Below are positions 9,122 to 19,556 of a DNA stretch of 64,000 nt, in pieces. The stretch spans positions 2,790,001 to 2,854,000 of the forward strand of contig NZ_CP150300.1 in NCBI RefSeq assembly GCF_037991315.1, given 5' to 3'. Position 1 is the first letter of the stretch; each line of letters opens with the position of its first letter. Position numbers and translations under genes: made by a program. The DNA comes from Paenibacillus sp. FSL H8-0079 (GTDB lineage: Bacteria > Bacillota > Bacilli > Paenibacillales > Paenibacillaceae). The notes under the pieces were generated by a model. It was not told the origin of the DNA, searched no databases, and saw only the letters and a list, made by a program, of their open reading frames with translations.

Positions 9122-10762
9122 ATGTCATTCAAAATCAGAACCGTGCTTACAGTTATCTTCGCTGTTTTATCCTTGCTGGTTACCCTGACGATTGGATCTA
9201 TTTTTAGCCAAAAGTCATTTGTTGCTGTAGAGACTGAGATTGGTCACTCCCTTACAGGCACGGCCTCCCAGGCATCGGACAAGCTGGATCGGTTTATGTC
9301 CGCTCGCGCGGGTGAACTGGACCTGCTGGGCCGCATGGCTGCGCTGGAAGATGGATTTAAACCATCTGAAATTCAGATGTTGCTGGATCAGCTACAAGAT
9401 AGCTTTCCCTCATTCTCATGGGTTGGATTCATGGACCCGAAGGGAAAAGTATTAGCTGCGACGGATGGCATCTTGCTTGGTGAAAATTTATCCGAGCGAC
9501 CTGTGTATCAGGAGGGAATCAAGGGTAAGTTTATTGGAGATGTGCATAATGCAGTACTTCTTGCCAAGCTGCTTCCGAATCCAACGGGAGAGCCGTTACA
9601 ATTTGTCGATATCAGTTTTCCGCTGAAGGATAGCAAAGGTCATATTCAAGGTGTGCTCGCTGCACATTTAAGCTGGGCCTGGGCGAAAGAAGTCGAGGAA
9701 TCGGTGCTTGCTCCGCTGAAGCGAGAGGAAAAGGACATTGAATTCTTTATCGTGAGCAAAAATGAACATACCGTACTGCTGGGGCCTAAGGAATGGATCG
9801 GTAAACCGCTGATATTACCGGGTATCGCAGAGGCCCAGCGTAACAAAAGCAGTTGGTCGATTGAAGAATGGCCTGATGGGAATGACTATGTGACAGGGTT
9901 TGCTTACAGTCAGGGTCATCTGGATTATCCCGGATTAGGATGGACCGTAGTTATTCGTCAAGGCAAGTCAACTGCGCTTGCTTCTGTCTTTGACCTCATG
10001 TGGTTTAATGTGTGGGCAGGACTTGCCGTTACCGTGCTGTTTGCACTTATTGGCTGGTATGTCTCTCGTCTGATCTCTGCCCCAATTGTACGTCTTACCA
10101 GGGTAGCCAATCGACTGCAAGTAGGAGACGCTCTTGAGATTCCCGAGAATAAAGGGATTAAGGAGATTGAAGTGTTGTCCCGTTCGCTACGGGATATGGT
10201 GACCTCTCTTACGAATAAAGACTCGGAGCTGGTCGTGATGCAGAATCTGGCCCATTTTGATCAGTTGACTAGTCTTCCGAATCGTACTGCCCTGGAAGCG
10301 TATCTGGAAGAGTCACTGGAGACCGAAAGTGAAAATCACACCCTGACGTTCCTCTATCTGGATCTCGATGGATTCAAACGTGTCAACGATACACTTGGAC
10401 ATCAGACTGGAGATGTACTCCTTCAGAAGGTGGCCCAACGTCTATCTGCTCTTGGTCAGGAGAAGGGCATAACGGTCCGGTTGGGTGGAGATGAATTCCT
10501 GATTGTACTTCGGTCTGTTGGAAGTCATCCGAGGGAGGAAGCCAGCGCATATGCAGAAGCCATCATTCAAAGTCTGAACAAGCCGTTTATTATTGAATAC
10601 GAGCGAATTCGGATTGGATGTAGCATCGGAGGTGCCGAATATCCGACCAACAGCAACAACCCAAGTGAGATTATCCGAATGGCGGACGAAGCTTTGTATG
10701 AATCCAAACGTGCAGGTAAGAATAGAATGACATTTTATTCCGATTTGAAGCAGGGGCATTAG
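9122..10762 (+). CDS. Membrane sensor diguanylate cyclase (Cache-HAMP-GGDEF)
   Basis: Predicted c-di-GMP synthase of 546 aa. TM1 (residues about 6-24) and TM2 (about 293-315) flank an extracytoplasmic Cache-like sensor region. A HAMP-like segment (SRLISAPIVRLTRVANRLQVGD) is followed by a GGDEF domain with intact RLGGDEF and DLDGFKRVND. No RxxD inhibitory site is found at the usual position ahead of GGDEF, so product inhibition at that site is unlikely. ATG at 9122 follows GGAGGA by four bases; the ATG at 9110 overlaps this ribosome binding site and is less likely. Ligand unknown. Confidence 0.88.
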   Translation: MSFKIRTVLTVIFAVLSLLVTLTIGSIFSQKSFVAVETEIGHSLTGTASQASDKLDRFMSARAGELDLLGRMAALEDGFKPSEIQMLLDQLQDSFPSFSWVGFMDPKGKVLAATDGILLGENLSERPVYQEGIKGKFIGDVHNAVLLAKLLPNPTGEPLQFVDISFPLKDSKGHIQGVLAAHLSWAWAKEVEESVLAPLKREEKDIEFFIVSKNEHTVLLGPKEWIGKPLILPGIAEAQRNKSSWSIEEWPDGNDYVTGFAYSQGHLDYPGLGWTVVIRQGKSTALASVFDLMWFNVWAGLAVTVLFALIGWYVSRLISAPIVRLTRVANRLQVGDALEIPENKGIKEIEVLSRSLRDMVTSLTNKDSELVVMQNLAHFDQLTSLPNRTALEAYLEESLETESENHTLTFLYLDLDGFKRVNDTLGHQTGDVLLQKVAQRLSALGQEKGITVRLGGDEFLIVLRSVGSHPREEASAYAEAIIQSLNKPFIIEYERIRIGCSIGGAEYPTNSNNPSEIIRMADEALYESKRAGKNRMTFYSDLKQGH

Positions 10763-10832
10763 CGTATAATAATATTAGCTGAGATATCCAATCACCTTTG
10801 TACGATTCTGTATATAGACTAGGAGGGGTGAC

Positions 10833-11354
10833 ATGTCTGGAAAATATACATCGGTACCTTACGGTTATGAGCCACCTGCGGCCAGTCGCAAAGGCACACT
10901 GACTTTTTATGACTCGTTCGAACATGTGACCGATGAGCAACTCGAACGCGCCGCTGCAACAGTGGATACCCGTTCATTCGTACAGCTCGTTCTGTATCCT
11001 TTACACGAAAGTACGTTTAAGCGAATGAGCAAGGATACGATACAAGCCTATTACAAAAGAGAAGACCGCCTGCATGATTGGCGGCGGGAACATCCAACCT
11101 CACGTATACGTGTAGAGGGACTGGAGGGCAAGAGAAAGAAATATACGCCTGTGGATAGCGCGCTGCGCCATATCACTGCGGAATACCCTGCCCCTCACTT
11201 TCTTTATTTGACGGTAGAGATGGCGAATATGTTTGCTTCGTTTGATTCCTTCAAAGATTGGATCAAAGAGCTGCGTCTCATCATTGACGGATCGTCCGGA
11301 GATCTGCATCCTAGGTTGGAGCAAAATCGTCATCGCTGGGAATGGGCGGAATGA
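10833..11354 (+). CDS. Conserved-type hypothetical protein
   Basis: A 173-aa soluble protein I do not recognise. It has a strong ribosome binding site (AGGAGGGGTGA), no signal peptide and no membrane segment. It is rich in Arg/His/Glu with a central basic stretch (LEGKRKKYTPVDSALRH), and its C-terminal half (FLYLTVEMANMFASFDSFKDWIKELRLIIDG) looks like an amphipathic alpha/beta domain. It sits 70 bases after the GGDEF gene and may share its transcript; a bidirectional terminator follows. No function is assigned. Confidence 0.7.
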   Translation: MSGKYTSVPYGYEPPAASRKGTLTFYDSFEHVTDEQLERAAATVDTRSFVQLVLYPLHESTFKRMSKDTIQAYYKREDRLHDWRREHPTSRIRVEGLEGKRKKYTPVDSALRHITAEYPAPHFLYLTVEMANMFASFDSFKDWIKELRLIIDGSSGDLHPRLEQNRHRWEWAE

Positions 11355-11415
11355 AGGTATAAAATTACAATGTGGATGTAGTTAAAAACATCAGCTCGGT
11401 GATCATAAGAAAACC

Positions 11416-11468
11416 AAAAAAAGTTGTGTTGTACAACCGTAATTCCGGTGTACAGCACAACTTTTTTT
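11416..11468. terminator. Bidirectional terminator between convergent genes
   Basis: AAAAAAGTTGTG(T)TGTAC ... GTACA(G)CACAACTTTTTT hairpin with A/T runs on both sides. It serves the 10833 gene on the plus strand and the GGDEF gene at 11479-12609 on the minus strand. Confidence 0.85.
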
Positions 11469-11478
11469 ATTATGATTT

Positions 11479-12609
11479 TCAAACGAAGGACGAAGTCAGA
11501 TCAAGTGACGTTACGGTTTTATTTTTACCTGTTCGTTTGGCGAGATACAGACAGGCATCCACTTCCTCGAACAATTTGTCTTTGCTCAGATTGGGACTGT
11601 AGCTTTTGAGACCGATACTTACCGTAATGGAAGTTCCTTCAAGTTCCAGATGACCCATCAGGGCAATCTTCTGACGAATCTGTTCCACCAGGGCGTAAGC
11701 CTGCTCGAAGGATTGCTCAAACATCAATAAGGCGAACTCTTCGCCACCGTAGCGTGCTGCAATATCACTTGAGGTAATCGTCTCCTGAATGATCAATGAC
11801 ACTTTCTCCAGAATGATGTCTCCAACCCGATGACCGTACGTGTCATTAATGGATTTGAAATCATCAATATCGATTAGAGCCAGATGCATACTCATGCCAC
11901 TGTTGGCGTACTCAAATGCTTTTTCATAATAATCCTTGAATGAGCTTTGGTTGTAGAGGTTGGTTAAACCGTCTGTTTTGGACTGTTTGGTCATAATGGC
12001 GTTTCGCACAATAAGGTCCTGTTTGGCAAGCATGCTTGCCTGAAGGTCGTCCAGCACTTCGACTCCGCTGGTTACGATAACCTGTGCTACATATGTACCA
12101 AGGATTAGAAAAGCCGGAATGGATACCATGTCAAATGAAGACAGGTAGGATCGATAGGCTGGGTCGAACAGAACCAGAAGATAACCCATCATCTGCATCA
12201 GGAAGACTATCCAGACTCTCTTTTTGCTGAAGAACAGAACCGAAGCGAAGATAGGTAACAGGCAGATCGCTAATATAATCCGAATGTCATAATTGACATG
12301 AATAATCGTCCAGGCGATAACTGTGCTTGCTACAGACATGGCATAGAAGGAATATGAACTGAAGCGCCGATCAACCCAACTTGCGATCAAAATGCAAGAA
12401 CTGCTAATGGCCGTAGGCCAGAACAGGACATTCATCATGAAATCTGCAGGTGCGCGATCATACTCCAGAAACAGGAAACAGCCCACTTGAATGGCGAAAT
12501 GTGCACTGATGACAACCCAGTAGGCATGGAGCATTTTTTTAATCCATTTGGAATGCTTGAACTCGTATTCTGTTGGAATGTGGCTATTGTGCGTATGGAA
12601 ACTCTTCAT
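11479..12609 (-). CDS. Membrane-bound GGDEF diguanylate cyclase
   Basis: 376-aa protein with about six N-terminal transmembrane helices (residues 25-200; e.g. VLFWPTAISSSCILIASWV, IRIILAICLLPIFASVLFF) followed by a GGDEF domain (about 210-370). The active site ARYGGEEF and the substrate segment LIDIDDFKSINDTYGHRVGD are intact, so it should make c-di-GMP. A canonical RxxD inhibitory site is absent (TSSD in its place). Monocistronic, convergent with the 10833 gene. Confidence 0.88.
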   Translation of the reverse strand: MKSFHTHNSHIPTEYEFKHSKWIKKMLHAYWVVISAHFAIQVGCFLFLEYDRAPADFMMNVLFWPTAISSSCILIASWVDRRFSSYSFYAMSVASTVIAWTIIHVNYDIRIILAICLLPIFASVLFFSKKRVWIVFLMQMMGYLLVLFDPAYRSYLSSFDMVSIPAFLILGTYVAQVIVTSGVEVLDDLQASMLAKQDLIVRNAIMTKQSKTDGLTNLYNQSSFKDYYEKAFEYANSGMSMHLALIDIDDFKSINDTYGHRVGDIILEKVSLIIQETITSSDIAARYGGEEFALLMFEQSFEQAYALVEQIRQKIALMGHLELEGTSITVSIGLKSYSPNLSKDKLFEEVDACLYLAKRTGKNKTVTSLDLTSSFV

Positions 12610-12767
12610 ATATCACCGCTGACTGCATCATAATGGTACGACAGAATTCTCTCGTATATGATAATTATAAATCACAATGAACAAAACGCAAATCATTATA
12701 TTTAGAGCATGAGAACTAAGCTTACATTATATTACAGAGAGAACAGAAACTTTCCGAAAAGGGACAT

Positions 12768-12796
12768 ACAAATTTCGGAGGGAGCGTCATAGACTA
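12768..12796 (+). promoter_or_regulatory. Candidate sigma-K-type promoter of the DUF11 gene
   Basis: ACA at 12768-12770 is separated by 17 bases from CATAGACTA at 12788-12796. This fits the mother-cell sigma-K pattern mACm - N16-18 - CATAnnnTA. It lies about 50 bases before the start of the giant DUF11 gene. Pattern match only. Confidence 0.4.
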
Positions 12797-12842
12797 ATAA
12801 TAGGCTCCGTTTCATAGGATTGTAATTCTTGCTGAAGGGGAG

Positions 12843-15800
12843 GTGACTTCCATTCCTCTTGTCGTTCGTTCAACCGTCAACGCTACGGGGGCAATTACGT
12901 TTACGGGCAATACGCTGGGCCTGAGCCGTTCCGATACGGTAGGGGTGCCTGGTACGCAGGACAGCATCGGGGCGTTCTCGACGACCAACGCAGACGTGCG
13001 TTTCGGAACGTATCCGCTGGGAACTACAAGTTTGTACCAGAGCAATAGTTCCGCCGCGAGTCTTGTGCTTCCTGCAGGGAGCACGATTCTGTATGCGGAA
13101 TTAATCTGGGGCGGAAGTTATATCAATGGAACTGTCAATCTGAGCGCGGCGATCAACAATCCGGTAACGTTCATCACCCCTGCAGGTTCATTCAGTGTTA
13201 CACCCGACCCGGCGACCTACAATCAATTTGATCTGGGGGGCGGTGGTGCTGGCTATGTACGTTCCGCCAATGTGACTACACTTGTACAAGGCGGGGGAGC
13301 CGGTACATATATCACCGGAGCAGTGGTAGGGACTATTGTTATTCCGAGTGATTCCACGGCCAATCATGCGGGGTGGACACTTGGGGTTATTTATCAGAAT
13401 CCCAATCTCCCTTTTCGCAACATGTCTTTGCGTGCAGGGGGCGTACTGGTGCAATCTACTTCACCACCGGTAGTAACAACATTGACAGGATTCGCAACCC
13501 CCCTCTCCGGTGCACTTGGAGGAAGAGCACTGTTCAGTGCCCAGGAGGGTGACGCGAATCGGACAGGAGATCAGGCGTTATTCGGACCCACCTCGGCGAC
13601 ATCAGTAGCCTTATCGGGACCGAATAATCTGGCAGCAAACTTTTTTGCCTCCCAAATCAATGGAGATACGGGAGCACTTAACACAACAGGCACGTTTGGC
13701 ACACGAAATCAGACCAATGGAGCTCCAGGCTCGAACATTGTTGGCGGTCGTCAAGGTTGGGATATTACCAATGTGGATGTGTCTGCAAGACTGATTAACA
13801 ATCAATCCTCGGCAGTACTGACGCTAACCACTTCGGGTGACGCGTACATTGTGAACGCGAATGCGATACAAGTTGATATCAACGCACCCAGAATTACAGT
13901 GGCCAAGGGTTCTGTGGCGACTGGAGCGGTCGCGGGAGACAGCGTCCTGTACACGGCAACGATTAGTAATGGAGGTACAGCCAGTGCTGCCAGTGTAGTA
14001 TTGTCAGATACTTTGCCACCGGGTCTAACTTTCATTCCAGGCAGTGTCACAGTGGGCGGGGTGTCCCGTCCAACGCTGGATGTAACCGCAGGCATACCAC
14101 TGGGTTCATTAAATTTAAGCACTAGTATTGTCGTTACTTATCGCGCATTAATCGCTAGTGATGCAAGTATCCTTCAACTCGTCAATTCGGCAAATGCAGC
14201 ATTTACCTTTCAAAGCGTTGCAGGTGGTGCAGTCATCACAGGAGTCATTCCGTCGAATAACTCTACACTTCCTGTGTATTCACCTAACCTGTCCATTGTG
14301 AAATCGGCAAATACAACAAACGCTACCGTCGGAGATCAGGTAACGTATACACTTCAAGTCGTTAATGGAGGAAACGTGGCGGCTAACGTTACGATATCCG
14401 ATAATATTCCAAGCGGCAGCACCTATGTTGCCGGAAGTTTTCGCGTGAACGGAACGGTTATTGCAGGAGCCAATCCGGCTACAGGGGTTAATTTGGGAAG
14501 TCTTGCAGCAGGAAGCACAACCACGGTAACCTTTCAAGTGCTGGTCACAAACCTGCCTACACCGCCTACGTTGGTGGATCAGGCTACGGCTCCATATTCA
14601 TTTATTTCGGCTGACGGACGCACCATAACGGGTACGGTGGCGTCCAACACACTGACGATTCCGGTAACTTTGCCGAATGTATCCGTTGTGAAAAATGCAA
14701 CAGTAACAGATGTTGCTGTTGGAGAGACCTTTACCTATTCGGTGGTTACAACGAATGGCGGCATACAAACGATTAGTAACGTAGTCCTAACCGACAGTCT
14801 ACCGACGGGTCTGAATTTTGTGCCTGAAAGTGTGGTTGTCAGGGGGGCGAGTGTACCGGCAGCTAATCCGGCCAGTGGTATAGCCCTTGGTACATTAACG
14901 GCAGGAAGCTCAGCAACCGTAACATTTCAGGTCAATGTGCAGTCTTTGCCTAGCACGGCTACGCTCGTCAACCGGGCTGTCGTATCTTATAGCTCAGGGA
15001 CATTCACGGGGATCTCTAACTCGAATTCCATCACAACGCCTGTATATCAACCTGTAATTACAATTAACAAGTCTGCGAGTCAGAGCAACGCGACTTTGGG
15101 AGATCAAATTGCGTATACCCTGCTCGTGTCGAATAGCGGAAACATAGCAGCACAGGTGAACGTGACGGATACGATTCCGGCAGGGCTTACGTTCATTCCC
15201 AATTCAGTTACTGTAAATGGGACAGCGCGACCGGGAGTCAGCCCTTTAACCGGGATCACGGTGGGTAGTCTCCCGCCCGGCGGGTCCGCAACGGTGGTAT
15301 TTCGCACGTCACTGACGACGATCCCGTCCCCGCCAACATTGGAGAATCAGGCAACAGGAAGTTATACGTACCAGCTTCCGAGTGGACGTAATCTGTCAGG
15401 AAGCACGTTGTCCAACATCGTTCGCATACCCGCTTCCGCTCCGAATATAACGATTGGCAAAACAGTCAATACAGCAGATGCCACTGTAGGAGATGTGCTT
15501 ACCTATACGGTTGTAACGACGAATTCAGGCAGTGGGGCAGTTCAGAATCTGGTTCTATCGGATACGCCTTCTGCGGGGTCTGAATTTGTATCCGGGAGTG
15601 TCACAATCAATGGAGCTGCTGCCAGAAATGCAAGCCCGGTTTCGGGTATTGCTTTGGGGACATTGAATAGCTCCAGCAGCGTAACCGTAACCTACCAGAC
15701 AAGAGTGACCGCCATTCCTGCTTCAGGTTCGGTCAGCAACCGGGCGAGTACAGCTTTTACGTCAGGCAGTTTTAATGGTGTTTCCTCATCTGTGACAGTG

Positions 15801-18800
15801 AATACGCCGATCTTTCAACCCGTCATTCAAGTGGTGAAATCGGCCAGCACAACGAGTCTGACCGTGGGAGATACCTTTAATTACGCCATCCAGATTACGA
15901 ACACGGGCAATATTGCAGCGACGGTTACTTTAACAGATCCAGTTCCTGCCGGAGCCATATTCAATACCAACAGTGTCATCATTAATGGCTCACCTGTACC
16001 CGGAGTCAGCCCAAACGCTGGAATCAGTCTGGGAGCACTCGCCGCGGGCGCAACTGCGACAGTCACTTTCCTTGCAACGGTCACAAGCCTACCAGATGCA
16101 AGACAGCTGATTAATCAGGCCATCGCATCCTATAGCTACGCTCTTCCGAGCGGAAGGAATATTTCAGGTTTTGTTTCATCCAATACAATCACCATTCCCG
16201 TATCCCTGCCAAATGTAAGCATTGTAAACAGTGATAATCTAGATTACGCCGTATCTGGAGATGTTGTTCGATATACTTCAGTCATTCGTAACAACGGAAC
16301 AGTAGCAGTGAACAACGTGGTATACGCGAACCCTCTTCCTTCGAACACCCCATTTATACCCGGAAGTGTCATTGTGAACGGGACTTCATTCCCGCTCTCC
16401 AATCCGACCGCCGGCATTCCAATCGGTACATTGGCCCCAGGGGCTGAAGTAACCGTAACTTTTGAGGTGAGGATAACTATGCCGATCCCTTCGCAGATTA
16501 ACAATCAGTCGACGGTCAGTTTCACATCCGGTTCATTTTCGGGGTCATCATCGTCCAATACCACACAGACTCCGGTCATACAGCCACAGATTTCACTTGT
16601 CAAAACGGCGAATACAGCTAATGCAACCGTAGGTGATACGGTGGTATATACCGTGACGGTGAGCAATGCCGGTAACCTGGAGGCCAATGTAACGGTGACC
16701 GACACCATTCCGGCTGCAACCACTATTGTTCCAAACAGCGTGGTGGTATCCGGTGTGCCACAGCCGGGAGCAACACCAGGTGCAGGTATTCCGGTCGGTA
16801 TTGTAGCAGCGGGAGCGACAGTTGTGGTCACATTTGCGATAGTTGTGAATTCACTTCCATCGCCTCAGCAACTCAGCAATTTTGCAACGTCATCCTTTAC
16901 ATTTACACCTCCGGATGGAAGGATATTAACAGGAACAGCCACTTCAAATACACTGACATTTCCCGTCTCGTCACCCAACGTTGCCGTGGTCAAAAGCACT
17001 TCATCGACTGCTGCAGCCTTGGGCGATACAGTCAGTTATTCCATTCTAATTACGAACAGTGGTATTGCGCCGGTAAGCAATATTCAATTTTCCGATCCGA
17101 TTCCTGCTGGAGCAACTTTCAACACAGGCAGTGTTACCGTGAATGGGGTGGCTCAACCTGGTTCCAATCCGGCAGGTGGGATATCACTTGCTACACTGGG
17201 ACCTGGTGCATCCGCGACTGTGACGTTCAGTGTCAGGGTCAATGAGATTCCACCGGCGGGACAGTTGAGCAATCGTTCTACGGTCAGTTTTACCTCTGGA
17301 GCGTTCTCAAGCACGACATTTTCCAATACAGTGGTCACTCCGGTGTACCAACCGATTCTTACAGCTCAAAAGACAGCAAGTACACAAAATGCCACCGTCG
17401 GGGATACGGTTAGCTATACGATAAACGTGAGTAATCAGGGGAACTACGGAGCCCAAATCAATCTGACGGATAACCTGCCAGCCGGTACTATTCTTGTTCC
17501 AAATAGTGTCATTGTGAACGGTCAACCGTTACCAGCTGCAAGTCCGGCAACGGGCATTCCCGCAGGCAATGTGGCTGCCGGGGCTACAACCACGATTACG
17601 TTTTCCGTTGTTATTGATACGTTGCCAACCCCGCAGCAACTCGTGAATCAGGCTTCCGTTGCGTTATCCTTTACATTGCCAGACGGGCGGAATATTACTG
17701 GGACAGTGATATCCAATGTGCTTACGATTTCGGTTTCGGCACCGGATGTGGCTGTGGTCAAATCCACAACATCCACAGCGGTTTCCGTCGGGGACATCGT
17801 AACCTACAGCATCGCCGTAACCAATAACGGAATTGCGAGTGTTAGCAATGTGATTTTTACAGATGCGGTGCCGGCAAGTACAATTCTTACCGCAGGTAGT
17901 GTGTATGTTGATGGTGTTCTTCGCCCAGGTGCGAATCCATCAACCGGAATAACACTCGGTTCCATTGCACCAGGCGTAACCGTGACGGTTGTGTTTAGCG
18001 TACAGATCACATCTCTTCCGGCAAGTGCAGTTTTGAACAACCAGTCAACCGTGAGTTTCACATCCGGTGCATTCTCTGCTACCACATTTTCCAATACCAT
18101 TACAACACCGGTGTACCAACCCATTCTGGCAGCAGTCAAAACAGGAGATCAGGCCATTGCAACTGTGGGAGATACGGTGGTCTACAGTATTGCCATTACC
18201 AATACCGGAAACTACGGAGCATCTGTCACATTGACGGATACCATCCCTGCTGGAACGGAGCTTGTACCGAATAGTGTCATTATTAATGGCGCTTCAGCAC
18301 CAGGTGCTGATCCGGCTTCGGGTATCCCATTGGGTGTTGTATCCACAACAACTACGGTTCTGTTCTCCGTTGTGATCGTGACGCTGCCTCTGAGCCAGTC
18401 CATAACCAATCAGGCTTCTGCCACCTTCTCCTACACATTGCCTGATGGAAGAACACTGGGAGGCAGCATTACGTCCAACGCACTCAACATTCAGGTATCT
18501 GCTCCGAATGTCAGCGTAGTGAAGACCACTCCTGTCATTGATGCTGTGGTAGGTGATACGATCATATACGAGATGGTTGTGAGCAATAACGGAATTGACC
18601 CTGTCAACAACATTGTGATCACCGATCCGATTAGCCCAGCCACGACATTTGTTACAGGTAGTGTTCTGGTGGACGGCGTCCCGCGTGCCTTAGCTAATCC
18701 GGCGCTTGGTATTGCTCTTGGTACGCTGGCACCGGGAGCATCTGTAGCTGTATCGTATGTGGTTCGGGTCAATTCACTTCCAACGCCACCACAAGTGAGT

Positions 18801-19556
18801 AGTCAGTCTTCCGTAAGTTTCACGTCCGGCGTTTTTTCGGGAGCAGCCTATTCCAATACCGTTATCACACCGATCTATCAGCCAATCGTTGCATTAACGA
18901 AGACAGCCAGTACCTCCAATGCAACGATCGGTGATACCATCATTTATTCCTTTACCATCAACAACAGTGGAAATCTTGCAGCTGATTTAACATTAACGGA
19001 CAATATTCCAGATGGCGCTGTACTGCTTCCCAACAGTGTTCTGATTGATGGTGTCCCACAACCAGGAGCTAACCCGGAATCAGGCATTGTTGTTGGTACG
19101 ATACCGCCTGGTGGATCGGTGAACGTAACGGTTACGCTTGAAGTTACCGTGGATTCGTTGCCTCAGAATCAGCAGCTGATCAATCAGGCCACTGCCAACT
19201 ATACCTTTAGTCCTCCGGATGGCCGTCTGTTGACAGGAACCGTATCTTCTAACGTGCTGGTGATCCCTGTATCCGCACCAAATGTTGTTGTTGTCAAAAG
19301 CACTAGTGCCATTGATGCTGTGGTTGGCGATGTAATCACCTATACGGTTGTCGTAACCAATAGCGGTATTGAAGTGGTGAATAATGTTGTCATGGTTGAC
19401 CCTGTGCCGGCAGGAACGGTATTTGTAACCGGAAGTGTGATCGTCGATGGCGTGGCAAGACCTACCGGAAATCCGAATACAGGAATAACGCTCGGTTCCA
19501 TTGCTGCCGGTGCTTCCGTTACCGTTACATTCCGAGTAGAGGTCGTTGTGTTATGA
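12843..19556 (+). CDS. Giant DUF11-repeat surface-type protein, first part
   Basis: About 2237 aa with no signal peptide, membrane helix or sortase motif. Residues 1 to about 345 form an N-terminal domain (ITFTGNTLGLSRS; LYAELIWGGSYINGTVN). Then come 15 DUF11 units of about 125 aa, each starting like P-x-hydrophobic-x-K-(S/T), then VGD-x-V-x-Y and ending at SNT-x-x-x-PV. Units alternate between two types: one with LPSGR/PDGR plus ISN, the other with SFTSGSFSG. Such units are Ig-like beta-sandwiches of bacterial surface and spore proteins. GTG at 12843 is the conventional start, but the perfect ribosome binding site GGGGAGGTGA overlaps it and is 8 bases (GGAGG core) from an in-frame ATT at 12852. 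The frame ends inside unit 15, which continues in the -1 frame in the next ORF. Confidence 0.85.
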   Translation: MTSIPLVVRSTVNATGAITFTGNTLGLSRSDTVGVPGTQDSIGAFSTTNADVRFGTYPLGTTSLYQSNSSAASLVLPAGSTILYAELIWGGSYINGTVNLSAAINNPVTFITPAGSFSVTPDPATYNQFDLGGGGAGYVRSANVTTLVQGGGAGTYITGAVVGTIVIPSDSTANHAGWTLGVIYQNPNLPFRNMSLRAGGVLVQSTSPPVVTTLTGFATPLSGALGGRALFSAQEGDANRTGDQALFGPTSATSVALSGPNNLAANFFASQINGDTGALNTTGTFGTRNQTNGAPGSNIVGGRQGWDITNVDVSARLINNQSSAVLTLTTSGDAYIVNANAIQVDINAPRITVAKGSVATGAVAGDSVLYTATISNGGTASAASVVLSDTLPPGLTFIPGSVTVGGVSRPTLDVTAGIPLGSLNLSTSIVVTYRALIASDASILQLVNSANAAFTFQSVAGGAVITGVIPSNNSTLPVYSPNLSIVKSANTTNATVGDQVTYTLQVVNGGNVAANVTISDNIPSGSTYVAGSFRVNGTVIAGANPATGVNLGSLAAGSTTTVTFQVLVTNLPTPPTLVDQATAPYSFISADGRTITGTVASNTLTIPVTLPNVSVVKNATVTDVAVGETFTYSVVTTNGGIQTISNVVLTDSLPTGLNFVPESVVVRGASVPAANPASGIALGTLTAGSSATVTFQVNVQSLPSTATLVNRAVVSYSSGTFTGISNSNSITTPVYQPVITINKSASQSNATLGDQIAYTLLVSNSGNIAAQVNVTDTIPAGLTFIPNSVTVNGTARPGVSPLTGITVGSLPPGGSATVVFRTSLTTIPSPPTLENQATGSYTYQLPSGRNLSGSTLSNIVRIPASAPNITIGKTVNTADATVGDVLTYTVVTTNSGSGAVQNLVLSDTPSAGSEFVSGSVTINGAAARNASPVSGIALGTLNSSSSVTVTYQTRVTAIPASGSVSNRASTAFTSGSFNGVSSSVTVNTPIFQPVIQVVKSASTTSLTVGDTFNYAIQITNTGNIAATVTLTDPVPAGAIFNTNSVIINGSPVPGVSPNAGISLGALAAGATATVTFLATVTSLPDARQLINQAIASYSYALPSGRNISGFVSSNTITIPVSLPNVSIVNSDNLDYAVSGDVVRYTSVIRNNGTVAVNNVVYANPLPSNTPFIPGSVIVNGTSFPLSNPTAGIPIGTLAPGAEVTVTFEVRITMPIPSQINNQSTVSFTSGSFSGSSSSNTTQTPVIQPQISLVKTANTANATVGDTVVYTVTVSNAGNLEANVTVTDTIPAATTIVPNSVVVSGVPQPGATPGAGIPVGIVAAGATVVVTFAIVVNSLPSPQQLSNFATSSFTFTPPDGRILTGTATSNTLTFPVSSPNVAVVKSTSSTAAALGDTVSYSILITNSGIAPVSNIQFSDPIPAGATFNTGSVTVNGVAQPGSNPAGGISLATLGPGASATVTFSVRVNEIPPAGQLSNRSTVSFTSGAFSSTTFSNTVVTPVYQPILTAQKTASTQNATVGDTVSYTINVSNQGNYGAQINLTDNLPAGTILVPNSVIVNGQPLPAASPATGIPAGNVAAGATTTITFSVVIDTLPTPQQLVNQASVALSFTLPDGRNITGTVISNVLTISVSAPDVAVVKSTTSTAVSVGDIVTYSIAVTNNGIASVSNVIFTDAVPASTILTAGSVYVDGVLRPGANPSTGITLGSIAPGVTVTVVFSVQITSLPASAVLNNQSTVSFTSGAFSATTFSNTITTPVYQPILAAVKTGDQAIATVGDTVVYSIAITNTGNYGASVTLTDTIPAGTELVPNSVIINGASAPGADPASGIPLGVVSTTTTVLFSVVIVTLPLSQSITNQASATFSYTLPDGRTLGGSITSNALNIQVSAPNVSVVKTTPVIDAVVGDTIIYEMVVSNNGIDPVNNIVITDPISPATTFVTGSVLVDGVPRALANPALGIALGTLAPGASVAVSYVVRVNSLPTPPQVSSQSSVSFTSGVFSGAAYSNTVITPIYQPIVALTKTASTSNATIGDTIIYSFTINNSGNLAADLTLTDNIPDGAVLLPNSVLIDGVPQPGANPESGIVVGTIPPGGSVNVTVTLEVTVDSLPQNQQLINQATANYTFSPPDGRLLTGTVSSNVLVIPVSAPNVVVVKSTSAIDAVVGDVITYTVVVTNSGIEVVNNVVMVDPVPAGTVFVTGSVIVDGVARPTGNPNTGITLGSIAAGASVTVTFRVEVVVL

